A model generated the notes under the pieces. It had not been told where the DNA came from. It ran no database searches and was given only the letters and a program-made list of their open reading frames with translations. Below, one piece after another: positions 52,310-61,279 of a DNA stretch of 64,000 nt. Position 1 is the first letter of the stretch; each line of letters opens with the position of its first letter. Source of the stretch: CBDCUI01 sp965223115 (GTDB lineage: Bacteria; Pseudomonadota; Gammaproteobacteria; UBA4575); assembly GCA_965223115.1 (NCBI GenBank), contig OZ244982.1, positions 2,356,001 through 2,420,000 on the forward strand, written 5' to 3'. The position numbers and the translations under genes were made by a program.

Positions 52310-52410
52310 AGCGACGCAAGTTTCAGGAAGGAATGCGCTCTAAGTAAAATAGAGCCCTGAGAATATGACAGGTAACTGGTGCTAAACCAAGTCAGCTTCA
52401 CGTCCAGTTA
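52310..52410 (+). ncRNA. Candidate pseudoknotted structured RNA upstream of minor-pilin operon 1 (possibly HEARO/omega-RNA-like)
   Basis: Pairings visible: TTTCAGG (52321-52327) with CCTGAGA (52356-52362), enclosing GCTCTA/TAGAGC (52337-52342 with 52350-52355); AGCG-AC-GCA (52310-52318) with TGCGCT (52334-52339), which crosses the first stem as a pseudoknot; TAACTGG (52373-52379) with CCAGTTA (52404-52410); and TGAC/GTCA (52366-52369 with 52391-52394), crossing the latter. Density of pairing over 100 bases is far above background. The primary sequence reminds me of HEARO (IscB-associated) RNAs, but this is memory, not a search. No iscB gene follows. Confidence 0.45.
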
Positions 52411-52438
52411 TTGCATCACTTAATATATGGTGATAGCG

Positions 52439-52993
52439 ATGCGAACACAGTATGTTGGGTTTACTTTAATAGAACTGATGGTCACGATTGCAGTAGCAGC
52501 AATTGTGCTTACTTTAGGCGTGCCAAGTTTTGAACGCTTAATTGAACGCAACCAACTTACTGCAAATATAAATGAGCTTGTAGCATCATTAAATTATGCA
52601 CGTAGTGAAGCGGTAAGAAGAAACCAGAGAATTTCTATTTGTCACAGTAGTGATGGCAATAGTTGTAGTGGCTCGAAGTTTGAAGAAGGCTGGATAATTT
52701 TTGCTGATTTAGATCAAGATGGTGATCGAGATGACCCAGCAGATACGATCTTGCGTGTACATTCTGCGTTACCTCAAAGTATTTCTCTTGGCGAAAATCT
52801 AAGTGGTGACCTTTCTTTTCGGCCAAATGGTCGTACCAATAAGCAAGGTCGGTTTGTACTTTGTAAATATAATGATTTGACTAAAGCAAGAGCTATTTTT
52901 GTGGTTACAAATGGACGTGTACGACTTGCACCATTGAATAATGGTGGTATTCCTCTTGATGGTAATAATAATCCCATAGCAGCTTGTTTGTGA
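52439..52993 (+). CDS. Minor type IV pilin FimT/GspH-like (operon 1)
   Basis: 184 residues from the ATG at 52439; an ATG four codons earlier is possible. Short prepilin leader MRTQYVG cut before FTLIELMVTIAV, with Glu5 present, then the helix continuing to about residue 45 and a globular domain with YARSEAVRRNQRISIC and two further cysteines (SCSG, VLCKYN). FimT/FimU pilins belong to the pilus-initiation complex beneath PilY1. First gene of a seven-gene operon. Confidence 0.9.
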   Translation: MRTQYVGFTLIELMVTIAVAAIVLTLGVPSFERLIERNQLTANINELVASLNYARSEAVRRNQRISICHSSDGNSCSGSKFEEGWIIFADLDQDGDRDDPADTILRVHSALPQSISLGENLSGDLSFRPNGRTNKQGRFVLCKYNDLTKARAIFVVTNGRVRLAPLNNGGIPLDGNNNPIAACL

Positions 52994-53000
52994 TTTGTAA

Positions 53001-53492
53001 ATGAAACTTAAAAAGTTAAAACGCGGTTTTACATTAATGGAAGTATTAGTTGCGCTGGCTGTTTTATCTATTGGATTGTTAGGTATGGCAGGCATGCAAT
53101 TATTTAGCTTATCCAGTAACCGCGATGCTTATTTGCGTACACAAGCCACATATTTTGCCTATGACTTGATTGATAAAATTCGTGCCAACCGAAATGTAGC
53201 ACTTACAGGAGGGTACAATACTGCTTTTTCTGCAATTCCATCATTTATAAATTGCCAAACAACAACCTCTAACTGTTCACCAACACAATTAGCCAATTTT
53301 GATCTTCTACAGTGGAAATGTGCATTGGGTGCTTATGAAGGAGATTCTGCTTGTGCAGCGCCAAATAATTTAACCACAATTCTTCCAGGTGGTGATGGTA
53401 GGGTTACGCGTAACGGCAATGAGATTACAGTTGCTGTGCAGTGGATAGAACGTGGTAATAATGAAACTATTTCAGTAACGGCCGAGTTATGA
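53001..53492 (+). CDS. pilV: Minor type IV pilin PilV (operon 1)
   Basis: 163 residues. Leader MKLKKLKRG, then FTLMEVLVALAVLSIGLLGMAGMQ, the PilV N-terminal signature, with Glu5. The globular part has conserved cysteines (NCQTTTSNC, KCALG, SACAAP). PilV is part of the priming complex that starts pilus assembly. Its stop overlaps the pilW start (ATGA). Confidence 0.92.
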   Translation: MKLKKLKRGFTLMEVLVALAVLSIGLLGMAGMQLFSLSSNRDAYLRTQATYFAYDLIDKIRANRNVALTGGYNTAFSAIPSFINCQTTTSNCSPTQLANFDLLQWKCALGAYEGDSACAAPNNLTTILPGGDGRVTRNGNEITVAVQWIERGNNETISVTAEL

Positions 53493-54553
53493 AAGTTATT
53501 AATAAACAACTTGGTTTTTCTATTGTTGAGCTAATGGTTGCTTTGTTGTTAGGCCTGTTTTTAGTCAGCGGTGTAACGGCGATGTACTTAAGCAGTAAAC
53601 AAACTTATCGCATGACAGATAATCTATCTCGTTTACAAGAAAGTTTGCGGTTTAGTTTAGAGTTTATGACGCGTGATATCCGTATGGTTGGCTATATGCC
53701 GTGTAGATTTCCACCACTGAACACCAATGCTATTTCGGGCAGTACAGATTGGCATTTGGATTATTTTAATTTCGGTATACGTGGTTATGAAGGAGGTATT
53801 AGTACCTTTCCTGCTGAAATAAGTAGCGAAGTTGTAGATGGATCAGATGCCATTGCTATATTAAAAGGTGGTGTATATGCAGGCACGGTGGCATTTCACG
53901 ATGACACGGTGAGTCGTTTTACATTACAGGATGCTTTTCCAGGTGAAGAATTCCAGCAAGGTGAAGTCGCATTAGTTTGCGATCCACGACAAGCAGCACT
54001 CTTCCAGGTTTCTAGTAGTGCAGCGGGGGCAGGGACTATTAACTATGGATCAAATAGCGGTATAGCACCCGGAAATACAACCACCGATATAGGCGTATTT
54101 GGTGAAGATGCGCAAATCACACCTTATGAACCAGTAATTTACTATGTAGCGCCTAGTAGCTTTAATCCAAACGTTAGGGCATTAAAGATGCGAGTTCTTG
54201 AAGCAGATTCATCGTCAGGTCCAGAAACAATTCAAATGGCAGAAGAAGAATTACTGGAAGGAATCGAAACTATGCAGATTCTATATGGTGTTGATGTTGA
54301 TAATGATCAAGTTGCTGACCGTTATGTAAGTGCTAACGATGTATCGGCTGCAGAGTGGCCAAGTGTAATTACAGTGCGACTTGGATTGTTAATGTCAACA
54401 GGTGAGGAAGTTGCCATTGATGTGGATAATAAAACTTATAATGTCGCGGGCACTTTAATCTCTGACAGCTCAACACCGGCACACCCTGCAGATAAAAAAT
54501 TACGCTACGTGGTAAACACAACTATTAATCTTCGTAATCGAGTTTCAAACTAA
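53489..54553 (+). CDS. pilW: Minor type IV pilin PilW (operon 1)
   Basis: 354 residues. Leader MKVINKQLG, then FSIVELMVALLLGLFLVSGVTAMY, followed by LQESLRFSLEFMTRDIRMVGYMPC, the PilW signature. The C-terminal domain includes EGIETMQILYGVDVDNDQVADRYV. It joins PilV, PilX, FimT and PilY1 in the tip complex. Overlaps pilV by four bases; pilX follows after two. Confidence 0.94.
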   Translation: MKVINKQLGFSIVELMVALLLGLFLVSGVTAMYLSSKQTYRMTDNLSRLQESLRFSLEFMTRDIRMVGYMPCRFPPLNTNAISGSTDWHLDYFNFGIRGYEGGISTFPAEISSEVVDGSDAIAILKGGVYAGTVAFHDDTVSRFTLQDAFPGEEFQQGEVALVCDPRQAALFQVSSSAAGAGTINYGSNSGIAPGNTTTDIGVFGEDAQITPYEPVIYYVAPSSFNPNVRALKMRVLEADSSSGPETIQMAEEELLEGIETMQILYGVDVDNDQVADRYVSANDVSAAEWPSVITVRLGLLMSTGEEVAIDVDNKTYNVAGTLISDSSTPAHPADKKLRYVVNTTINLRNRVSN

Positions 54554-54555
54554 TA

Positions 54556-55083
54556 ATGAAAAATAAATCAGTAAAACAATCAGGCGCAGTATTATTTGTT
54601 GGCTTAATCATGTTGTTAATCATGTCATTAATTGCAATTACTAGTATACAAAGTACAAATCTAGAAGAGCGTATGGTTGGTAACACACGTGACAGTTTGG
54701 TTGCCTTTCAAACTGCAGAGGCAGGACTGCAAGCAGGCGAAACTTTGGTTGATTCGGGCGCATTAACTCTGAGTATGTTTGATGACAATGGCAGTGATGG
54801 CTTGTATGACAATGAATATGACACGATTTGGTCAGAAATTAATTGGAATGCAAGTGATTCTCGCAGTTACGCAGGATTTAATCCTACAAATGTTAAAACA
54901 CCACCGCGCTTTGTTGTGCAGCATATTGCAGAAACTCAAGTTGCACCAAAGGTACAGCTAGAAAATTATGGTGAAGGTGAAGCCAGTGCGACAGTGCAAT
55001 TATTTCGTATTACTTCTCGAGGTACCGGTGGCAGTGACAATACGTCTGTAGTCCTTCAATCCGTATATGGATCAGCTTGGTAG
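54556..55083 (+). CDS. pilX: Minor type IV pilin PilX (operon 1)
   Basis: 175 residues. Leader MKNKSVKQSG, then AVLFVGLIMLLIMSLIAITSIQSTNLEERMVGNTRDSLVAFQTAEAGL, the PilX N-terminal domain; Glu5 is absent, as usual for PilX. It is thought to contact PilY1 directly. Its last 17 bases overlap the pilY1 start. Confidence 0.92.
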   Translation: MKNKSVKQSGAVLFVGLIMLLIMSLIAITSIQSTNLEERMVGNTRDSLVAFQTAEAGLQAGETLVDSGALTLSMFDDNGSDGLYDNEYDTIWSEINWNASDSRSYAGFNPTNVKTPPRFVVQHIAETQVAPKVQLENYGEGEASATVQLFRITSRGTGGSDNTSVVLQSVYGSAW

Positions 55084-58000
55084 TAAATTTAATCTTGTGA
55101 ACATATTAGATAAAAAAAATATACACAAATTTGTACTTGCATTTATAAGTATATTCACATGTGTTGTGAATATTTCCGTGTATGCGGGTCCTTTAGATAT
55201 ATCTAATGTGCCATTAGAGTTAACACCTTCTGTTGCACCTAATGTTTTTATACTTACTAATGATTCGGCAAGCATGGATTGGGCAGTGCTTACCCAAGAT
55301 GCAATTAACGGTGGCAGGTTTAATGCTCCTGGTTTAGATGGTAGTGGTTTGCCAACGGAAATTACACAACGTGAAGATGATGGGGATCCGGGAGATGCAA
55401 ATTGTTTAATTATTTCAAGTGCTGCGGGTGGTTATGCCTATGCAGCTGCATTTCCTACTAACACTAGTATTCCCACAAATGTTGGTAGTGAAAACTGTTT
55501 TGTTGCGGATGATGATGCATGGCGTTTTCGTAGTTTTTCATTTAACCCTTTGTACTTTAACCCCAATGAAGAATATCTGCCCTGGGCAGGTGTTGATATC
55601 AATGACAATCCTTATGGTGATGCAGACATCACGAATGCACCAGATGATCCATATAACCCGCAACACTTCATCGACTTAACTTTGCATAAAGCAGGTATTA
55701 ATGCGGTTACTGGTGCTCGTATCAATGGAGATGGTTTTAAGTATTATGGTGAGTGGATTGATAGTAATGGTGATGGAATTGCACAAGATAGTGAAAAGCC
55801 ACAAGAATTTTTAATCAAAAACGAATCTGCAGCTTTACAACAAAAATTTGCTAACTGGTTTACTTATTACCGAAAAAGAGAATTTGTAGCTAAGGCGATT
55901 AGTGGAAGGTTGGTTGCCGGAAATAGTTCTGCACAAATTGGTTATTCAACAGTTAATCAAAACGCGGGTATTGGTCGTCCGGTTAAGTTGTTAAACCAAT
56001 CTCCGCAAACAGGGGATAAAAGAGCTTTATTAGATGCAATTTATCAAACCAATTCAATCGGAAGTTCTCCGTTAAGAACGAGTTTGCAAAAAGTAGGCCG
56101 TTATTTTGAGTGTTTGTCCGCTGATATTTTTAATAGTAGTTCAAATTCAAATCCAGGTGATACAGCATGTCCTGTTCAAGTCGCACCAGCAGGTGCTTGT
56201 CAACGCAATGCCGCCATTGTAATTACGGATAGTACTTATGATGGAACGTTACCTACTGTAGGGAATACGGATATTTGTAGCAATTCAGATTTTGATTGTG
56301 GTGCATTTGCTGATCCTTTTAGTAACACTTTGGCAGATGTTGCGATGCATTATTATGAAAGAGATCTGCATAACACCTTGGCGGATGATGTCCCGGTAAC
56401 AAATATTGATTTAAATCGAGATCCAAGTTCACCAGCTTTACAAGCCGGCGATAAATTAATGCAACATTTGGAAACCAATGTAATTGGAATTGGTTTGCAA
56501 GGAGTGGGGGCAATTGTGGCTAACCCTTCTCCTCCAAGTGATCCTGCTATCCCTGCTTGGCCAAATCCAGCTTTATCGCTAGATAATATGGTAGATGACC
56601 TACTGCACGCAGCTTACAATGGTCGTGGTGAGTATTTTACAACGGATGATTTGGAGCAACTGAACATAAATTTAGATTCAGTGTTTACTCGCGCGGCCAC
56701 CAATGAAAGCTCCACTACATCTGTCGCTTTCAATACACAGAATATAACGGAAGATACTTTAGTTTTTAGAACGTTTTCTAATTTAGCAAATAACTCAGGT
56801 GAACTTGCAGCACAACGTGTAAACCTAGATGGAACATTTAATGTTGATACATCAGGTAATCCAATATTTGAATGGAGTGCGGCAACTGAGCTTAATAATC
56901 TTTCATCAAGCTCGCGTTTGATTTTGACTTATACAGATGAATCGCCACCTCAAGGTAGACTATTTCAAGATGGTCCTGCAAATGGTCTTACAGCCAGTCA
57001 GCAGACGATGCTTATAACTCCTGCACCTGCTAATGTAGCGCCACCTGGCGATATCGTGCCAATACGTGTGGATTACTTACGCGGTGATACATCAGACGAA
57101 GGTATCAGTTTTGATGATGGCGACATGCGTATTCGGGCACCTCTAAGCACGAGTACAGATAATATTGTAACGGGTGGTAAAATTGGTGACATTGTTCATT
57201 CTGCACCGGTATTTGTAGGTGAACCACCATTTGCAAATCGCTTTGGCGGGGAATTTCCACAAACAGCAGGTGACACTTATTTTGAATTTGTCACGGCTAA
57301 TCAAAATAGAGAGGAGTTGGTTTATGTGGGCGCTAATGACGGTATGCTGCATGCATTCCAAGTTGAAGATGGAGTAGAAAAGTTAGCCTATGTTCCCAAT
57401 GCATTACTTAATGATTTGCCTTTATATACCGACCCGGATTACAACCACCGTTTTTTCGTAGATGCCACACCAAATATAAATGATGCATATATTTTGCCAA
57501 GAGGTGTGACATCTTCACGGGAATGGCGCACTGTTCTAGTTAATGGGCTTGGTGCAGGAGGCAAAGGTTATTTTGCATTAGATATAACTGATCCTTCCAG
57601 TTTTGGTACGGATACAGTTATGTGGGAGTTCACTGAAAGAGATGATGGTAGCATTGGTAACAGTGATCTGGGTTTTACGTTCAGTGAGCCTGTAATTGCC
57701 ATGAGTAATATAGAAGCCGCAAACGGTGATAATAAATGGGTGGCAGTATTTGGGAATGGTTATAATAGCACTAGCGCAAATGGCAACGCTGTAGTTTATG
57801 TTTTGTTTATTGAAGAAGGTTACGACGGTTGGAGTGGTCCAGGAGACTTTTTTAAGATTGATACAGGTATTGGTAAATCAACCAGTGCTGATGGTACAAC
57901 ACCGAATGGTATTTCAGGTGTTAGAGGTATTGATATAGATGGCAACGGTACAATCGATCGTCTTTATGCGGGGGATTTACAAGGTAACGTTCATATTATA

Positions 58001-58849
58001 GATGTAGGTGCTAGTAACACGAGTGGTTGGAATACGAGTATTTTGTTTAATGCTAGATTTGGTACTGGCACTATACGTAATATCGTACAACCGATTACGA
58101 ATCAACCAACTGTTATCAAGCATCCCACCGAACCGGGGTTTATTGTAATTGTTGGTACGGGCAGTTATTTCACTAAAGACGATGCAAGTAGCACTAATAT
58201 TCAAAGTCTTTATGGTCTATGGGATGACACATCAGGCACAAATCTACCTATTGAAATTAATAGCTCTAACTTTGAATTAGTTGAGCAAACGTTAACAACT
58301 TCTATTGAAACGGTTAATAGCCAAGATATAGAAGTTCGTACAATCACTAATAATGATGTGTTATGGGATAACACTGGCTCTAACCAAATACGTGGTTGGT
58401 ATATTGATTTTGATGTTCCGCCTCCATCTGGTGGGGGAATTCAATTTCCAGGTGAACGACCGATACGCAATCTACAATTGCGTAATAGCCAATTATTTTT
58501 CAGTACGGTTATCCCTCAAGATGGAACTACATGCGCTCCGCCACCCGGCGGGTTTGGTTTAAGTATAGACCCAGTAACCGGTGGTTCAGGTTCTGAAGTT
58601 ATTTTCGATATTAATATTGATAACATATTTGATAGTCAAGACAACTTAAATCAGCTAACCGGAATTAATAATATAATTGTGGGTACGCGTTTCGAAAGTA
58701 CGCCGAGTGATTCCACATTTATTGGTGATCGTCGTGTTACCCAGTTATCCAATAAGACGCTGGATACTATTTTTGTAAACCCAGATCTGGATGGTGGTTT
58801 AAATGCATTGCTAGGACGGCACTCATGGAAAGAAATTCGCTTTGATTAA
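55067..58849 (+). CDS. pilY1: Type IV pilus tip adhesin PilY1 (operon 1)
   Basis: 1260 residues; the ATG lies inside pilX, giving a long positively charged N-region before the signal helix (about 22-40). The vWA-like start VFILTNDSASMDW has Asn-Asp in place of Asp-x in the MIDAS motif D-x-S-x-S. The FKYYGEWIDSNGDG and YRKREFVAKAISG region follows. The C-terminal PilY1 propeller (about 700-1170) has VYVGANDGMLHAFQVEDG, VNGLGAGGKGYFALDITDP and the calcium-binding DIDGNGTIDRLYAGD. PilY1 sits at the pilus tip, regulates retraction and adhesion, and acts in surface sensing. Confidence 0.95.
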   Translation: MDQLGSKFNLVNILDKKNIHKFVLAFISIFTCVVNISVYAGPLDISNVPLELTPSVAPNVFILTNDSASMDWAVLTQDAINGGRFNAPGLDGSGLPTEITQREDDGDPGDANCLIISSAAGGYAYAAAFPTNTSIPTNVGSENCFVADDDAWRFRSFSFNPLYFNPNEEYLPWAGVDINDNPYGDADITNAPDDPYNPQHFIDLTLHKAGINAVTGARINGDGFKYYGEWIDSNGDGIAQDSEKPQEFLIKNESAALQQKFANWFTYYRKREFVAKAISGRLVAGNSSAQIGYSTVNQNAGIGRPVKLLNQSPQTGDKRALLDAIYQTNSIGSSPLRTSLQKVGRYFECLSADIFNSSSNSNPGDTACPVQVAPAGACQRNAAIVITDSTYDGTLPTVGNTDICSNSDFDCGAFADPFSNTLADVAMHYYERDLHNTLADDVPVTNIDLNRDPSSPALQAGDKLMQHLETNVIGIGLQGVGAIVANPSPPSDPAIPAWPNPALSLDNMVDDLLHAAYNGRGEYFTTDDLEQLNINLDSVFTRAATNESSTTSVAFNTQNITEDTLVFRTFSNLANNSGELAAQRVNLDGTFNVDTSGNPIFEWSAATELNNLSSSSRLILTYTDESPPQGRLFQDGPANGLTASQQTMLITPAPANVAPPGDIVPIRVDYLRGDTSDEGISFDDGDMRIRAPLSTSTDNIVTGGKIGDIVHSAPVFVGEPPFANRFGGEFPQTAGDTYFEFVTANQNREELVYVGANDGMLHAFQVEDGVEKLAYVPNALLNDLPLYTDPDYNHRFFVDATPNINDAYILPRGVTSSREWRTVLVNGLGAGGKGYFALDITDPSSFGTDTVMWEFTERDDGSIGNSDLGFTFSEPVIAMSNIEAANGDNKWVAVFGNGYNSTSANGNAVVYVLFIEEGYDGWSGPGDFFKIDTGIGKSTSADGTTPNGISGVRGIDIDGNGTIDRLYAGDLQGNVHIIDVGASNTSGWNTSILFNARFGTGTIRNIVQPITNQPTVIKHPTEPGFIVIVGTGSYFTKDDASSTNIQSLYGLWDDTSGTNLPIEINSSNFELVEQTLTTSIETVNSQDIEVRTITNNDVLWDNTGSNQIRGWYIDFDVPPPSGGGIQFPGERPIRNLQLRNSQLFFSTVIPQDGTTCAPPPGGFGLSIDPVTGGSGSEVIFDINIDNIFDSQDNLNQLTGINNIIVGTRFESTPSDSTFIGDRRVTQLSNKTLDTIFVNPDLDGGLNALLGRHSWKEIRFD

Positions 58850-58856
58850 TTAGATT

Positions 58857-59219
58857 ATGAAAATACGCTATATAACCAAATTTTTATTTACTATATTGTT
58901 GACTCTAAGCTCAGTGTTATGGGCTGAAGAAACCAGCCACGTGTCACTTAATAATTTACCTCAATACTACCCAAGCTATTTTCAACATTCCGCGATATTA
59001 ACTGGTATTGATAAAAAGAATAGCGAAATGATATTTGGTGCACTACACGTCAAATACGACACCAATATTCAAGTTCATCTTTTAAGCACAGAGTTTGGTA
59101 CTGTGGACCAACTTGAGCCCGGCATGTCAGTTGCCTTTAGTGTCTATGACGCCCTAAATAAAAAAGGCTCTATCAAACAGCTTTGGCAGCTTCCTGCAGG
59201 TAGCGTTTCATCTCATTAA
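58857..59219 (+). CDS. PilY2-like exported protein
   Basis: 120 residues with a signal peptide (cleavage after LWA). Beta-rich: HSAILTGIDKKNSEMIFGALHVKYDTNIQVHLLS, then VDQLEPGMSVAFSVYD. Size, export and position between pilY1 and pilE match PilY2 of Pseudomonas aeruginosa (115 residues, role unclear). The call is by position; I cannot confirm sequence similarity. Confidence 0.7.
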   Translation: MKIRYITKFLFTILLTLSSVLWAEETSHVSLNNLPQYYPSYFQHSAILTGIDKKNSEMIFGALHVKYDTNIQVHLLSTEFGTVDQLEPGMSVAFSVYDALNKKGSIKQLWQLPAGSVSSH

Positions 59220-59234
59220 ATTTAAACAGCTATC

Positions 59235-59642
59235 ATGATTAAGCAGAATCATGGTGTCACTCTAATGGAGTTGATGATAGTGGTTGCAATTTTAGCGATT
59301 GTAGTTTCCATAGCCTATCCAGGTTATCAGTCTCAAATGCGTGAAAATCGCCGTACAGATGGCCAACGAATATTGTTGGAAATTTTGCAAGCACAGCAAA
59401 AATTTTATTCTCGGAATAGCACCTATACGACAGATTTAATTACTGACTTAAATTTTACAGATGCAGGTGGTGGCAACGTATCATCTAAAAATGAATATTA
59501 CTTAGTAAATGCACAAGCTTGTCCATCCTTCAGCATTGAAGATTGTGTTCTGTTAACAGCGGTTGCACAAGGATCACAACTTGAAGATGGTGATCTCACT
59601 TTAGATTCTCGGAATAGTAAAACACCTGCTTCTCACTGGTAG
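59235..59642 (+). CDS. pilE: Minor type IV pilin PilE (operon 1)
   Basis: 135 residues. Leader MIKQNHG, then VTLMELMIVVAILAIVVSIAYPGYQSQMRENRRTDGQ, characteristic of PilE/minor pilins of this operon, with Glu5. Two cysteines in the C-terminal part (QACPSFSIEDC) form the D-region loop. It connects the tip complex to the PilA fibre. Last gene of operon 1. Confidence 0.92.
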   Translation: MIKQNHGVTLMELMIVVAILAIVVSIAYPGYQSQMRENRRTDGQRILLEILQAQQKFYSRNSTYTTDLITDLNFTDAGGGNVSSKNEYYLVNAQACPSFSIEDCVLLTAVAQGSQLEDGDLTLDSRNSKTPASHW

Positions 59643-60199
59643 ATTTTAATATCGTTATAAAAAATTTATAGCGGACAAAAATCAAATCTGATGTAAACCC
59701 TAAGTTAATTTTTCCATCTGTCTGGATATTTTAGGCAGCTATCACGTATGGATTTATAACTGATTAAAATTCAATTAGTTTATCACTATAACAATAAATT
59801 CAGTGTTTTAAGCTGTTAAATCAGTTGTTTTACACCGCTTATATCTAACTTGATTAAGACTAATACGCTGGTCTGGATTTTTTTACGAGTTATCTGTGTT
59901 CGGTCTGTTAAAAAAGTAAGTACAACTAAAAGTTTTTGCTAGCTAAGTTTTTATATATAAAATTTTTAAAGATTAAATCGAATTATATTTAAAAGATGCC
60001 ATTCATCGGTGAAACCAGCTGCGCTATTTTTAGTGAAATAAACACCGATCACATTTTTAACATGTGCCCTTCCTCCTGTCGGAGAATCAAAGCGAGTTAC
60101 AACAAGCCCGCAAAAAATCCTTAAAAATCAAGGTAAAGTTTTTATCGTTGTAATTTAACAGAGGCAATTGTCTCTAAAGCAAAACATAATTTTGATTAA
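59643..60199. other. Intergenic region between the two minor-pilin operons
   Basis: 557 bases without a gene. The first 350 are AT-rich with nothing recognised. Around 60005-60084 there are three consecutive hairpins: ATCGGTG/CACCGAT (60005-60011 with 60043-60049), CACAT/ATGTG (60050-60066) and CTCC-TGTC-GGAG (60073-60084), which may be a leader structure for operon 2. Confidence 0.5.
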
Positions 60200-60217
60200 T
60201 TGATGAATTTATACAAT

Positions 60218-60760
60218 ATGAAAATACAACACGGATTTACAATTATAGAATTAATGACATCATTGGCAATCCTTGTCGTAATGGCCGTTGTTGCTGTGCC
60301 TGCGTTTGTAGGATTTGCGGAACGTAACCAAACAGCCACCTCTGCAAATTTATTCTTAAATGCACTTACGGTTGCACGTAGTGAAGCGATAAAACGCAAT
60401 GGTCGAGTCACAATATGTGGTAAGCCTCCCGCACAAGCAGATTGTAATACAACTGGAAATTGGGAAGACGGTTGGACAGTTTTTATTGATGCAAATAACA
60501 ACGGCAATATAAATGCTGGCGAAGAAATTATTTTAGTTAGAAATGGTTTCCCCAATGGATATACATTGCGCGAACCTTCGGCTACATATGGAGATGTGAT
60601 TACTTATCGGTCTACAGGTGAAACAGTTCAGGGAATTGGTGCTGCACAAGCAACGTTTCGATTATGCCGCCCAGATAATGATACTGCTTTGTCTCGCACA
60701 ATCAATATAAATGCAACCGGACGTGCGGTTGTTACCGAATCCACAGCAGCTTGCCCATGA
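60218..60760 (+). CDS. Minor type IV pilin FimT/GspH-like (operon 2)
   Basis: 180 residues from the ATG at 60218, giving a six-residue leader MKIQHG before FTIIELMTSLAILVVMAVVAVPAFVGFAER; earlier in-frame starts (TTG 60200, ATG 60203) only lengthen the leader. Same architecture as the operon 1 copy (ARSEAIKRNGRVTICG; EDGWTVFIDANNNGNINAGEE), but clearly diverged. Overlaps the next gene by ATGA. Confidence 0.9.
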   Translation: MKIQHGFTIIELMTSLAILVVMAVVAVPAFVGFAERNQTATSANLFLNALTVARSEAIKRNGRVTICGKPPAQADCNTTGNWEDGWTVFIDANNNGNINAGEEIILVRNGFPNGYTLREPSATYGDVITYRSTGETVQGIGAAQATFRLCRPDNDTALSRTININATGRAVVTESTAACP

Positions 60761-61275
60761 GAAATAATGATATGAAGTTAACAAATAAACAACATGGTTT
60801 TACGTTAGTTGAAGTATTGGTAGCGGTATCAGTATTTGCAATAGGTTTAATGGGCCTTGCTGGTTTACAACTTACTGCAATGAAAAACAACACAAGTGCG
60901 CATGCACGCACAGTTGCCACTATGCTTGCACAGGATATTGCGGATCGTGCGCGTGCAAATTCAAGTGTGACATATAGCTACGATGGAACAGGTGCCTTAC
61001 CTTCTGTGACTGCGGCATGTGAGCAAACAGCAGGATGCACACAACAACAAATGGCAGATACAGATATTAGAAGGTGGTTAGACAGCATTTCAACCTCAAC
61101 GGATTTGCCTAATGCGCGTGGTGTTATCTGTGTTGACTCTGTACCCGATGCTGTTGCTCCCGCAGCGTTACCGAATTGTGACGGTGTAGGTAATGTAACG
61201 GTGGTTTATATTGATTGGACAGATGATAAAAGTACAACAGGTGCTAGAAATAAACGTTTTATAATGAGTTTTTAA
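60757..61275 (+). CDS. pilV: Minor type IV pilin PilV (operon 2)
   Basis: 172 residues from the ATG at 60757 that overlaps the previous stop; ATG 60772 would give the more usual nine-residue leader MKLTNKQHG. Mature start FTLVEVLVAVSVFAIGLMGLAGLQ, as in PilV. Cysteines in VTAACEQTAGC and ICVDSV...NCDG. Paralogue of the operon 1 PilV. Confidence 0.9.
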   Translation: MRNNDMKLTNKQHGFTLVEVLVAVSVFAIGLMGLAGLQLTAMKNNTSAHARTVATMLAQDIADRARANSSVTYSYDGTGALPSVTAACEQTAGCTQQQMADTDIRRWLDSISTSTDLPNARGVICVDSVPDAVAPAALPNCDGVGNVTVVYIDWTDDKSTTGARNKRFIMSF

Positions 61276-61279
61276 CATT

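Larger units (their letters stand above)
51859..52438. other. Intergenic region between yajL and the first minor-pilin operon
   Basis: 580 bases with a terminator-type hairpin (52005-52034), a preceding AAGCTT...AAGCTT repeat (51981-52002), and a compact structured element at 52310-52410. A 72-codon frame at 51957-52175 crosses the terminator and is not considered a gene. Confidence 0.6.

Noticed and set aside
52260..52410. c-di-GMP-I (GEMM) riboswitch before the pilin genes
   Set aside because: The position would be attractive and GACGCAAG is shared, but the other conserved GEMM blocks (GGCAAACC, the tetraloop-receptor context and the GGTAGGTAGCGGGGTTACCG half) are absent. A model search is still worth doing.
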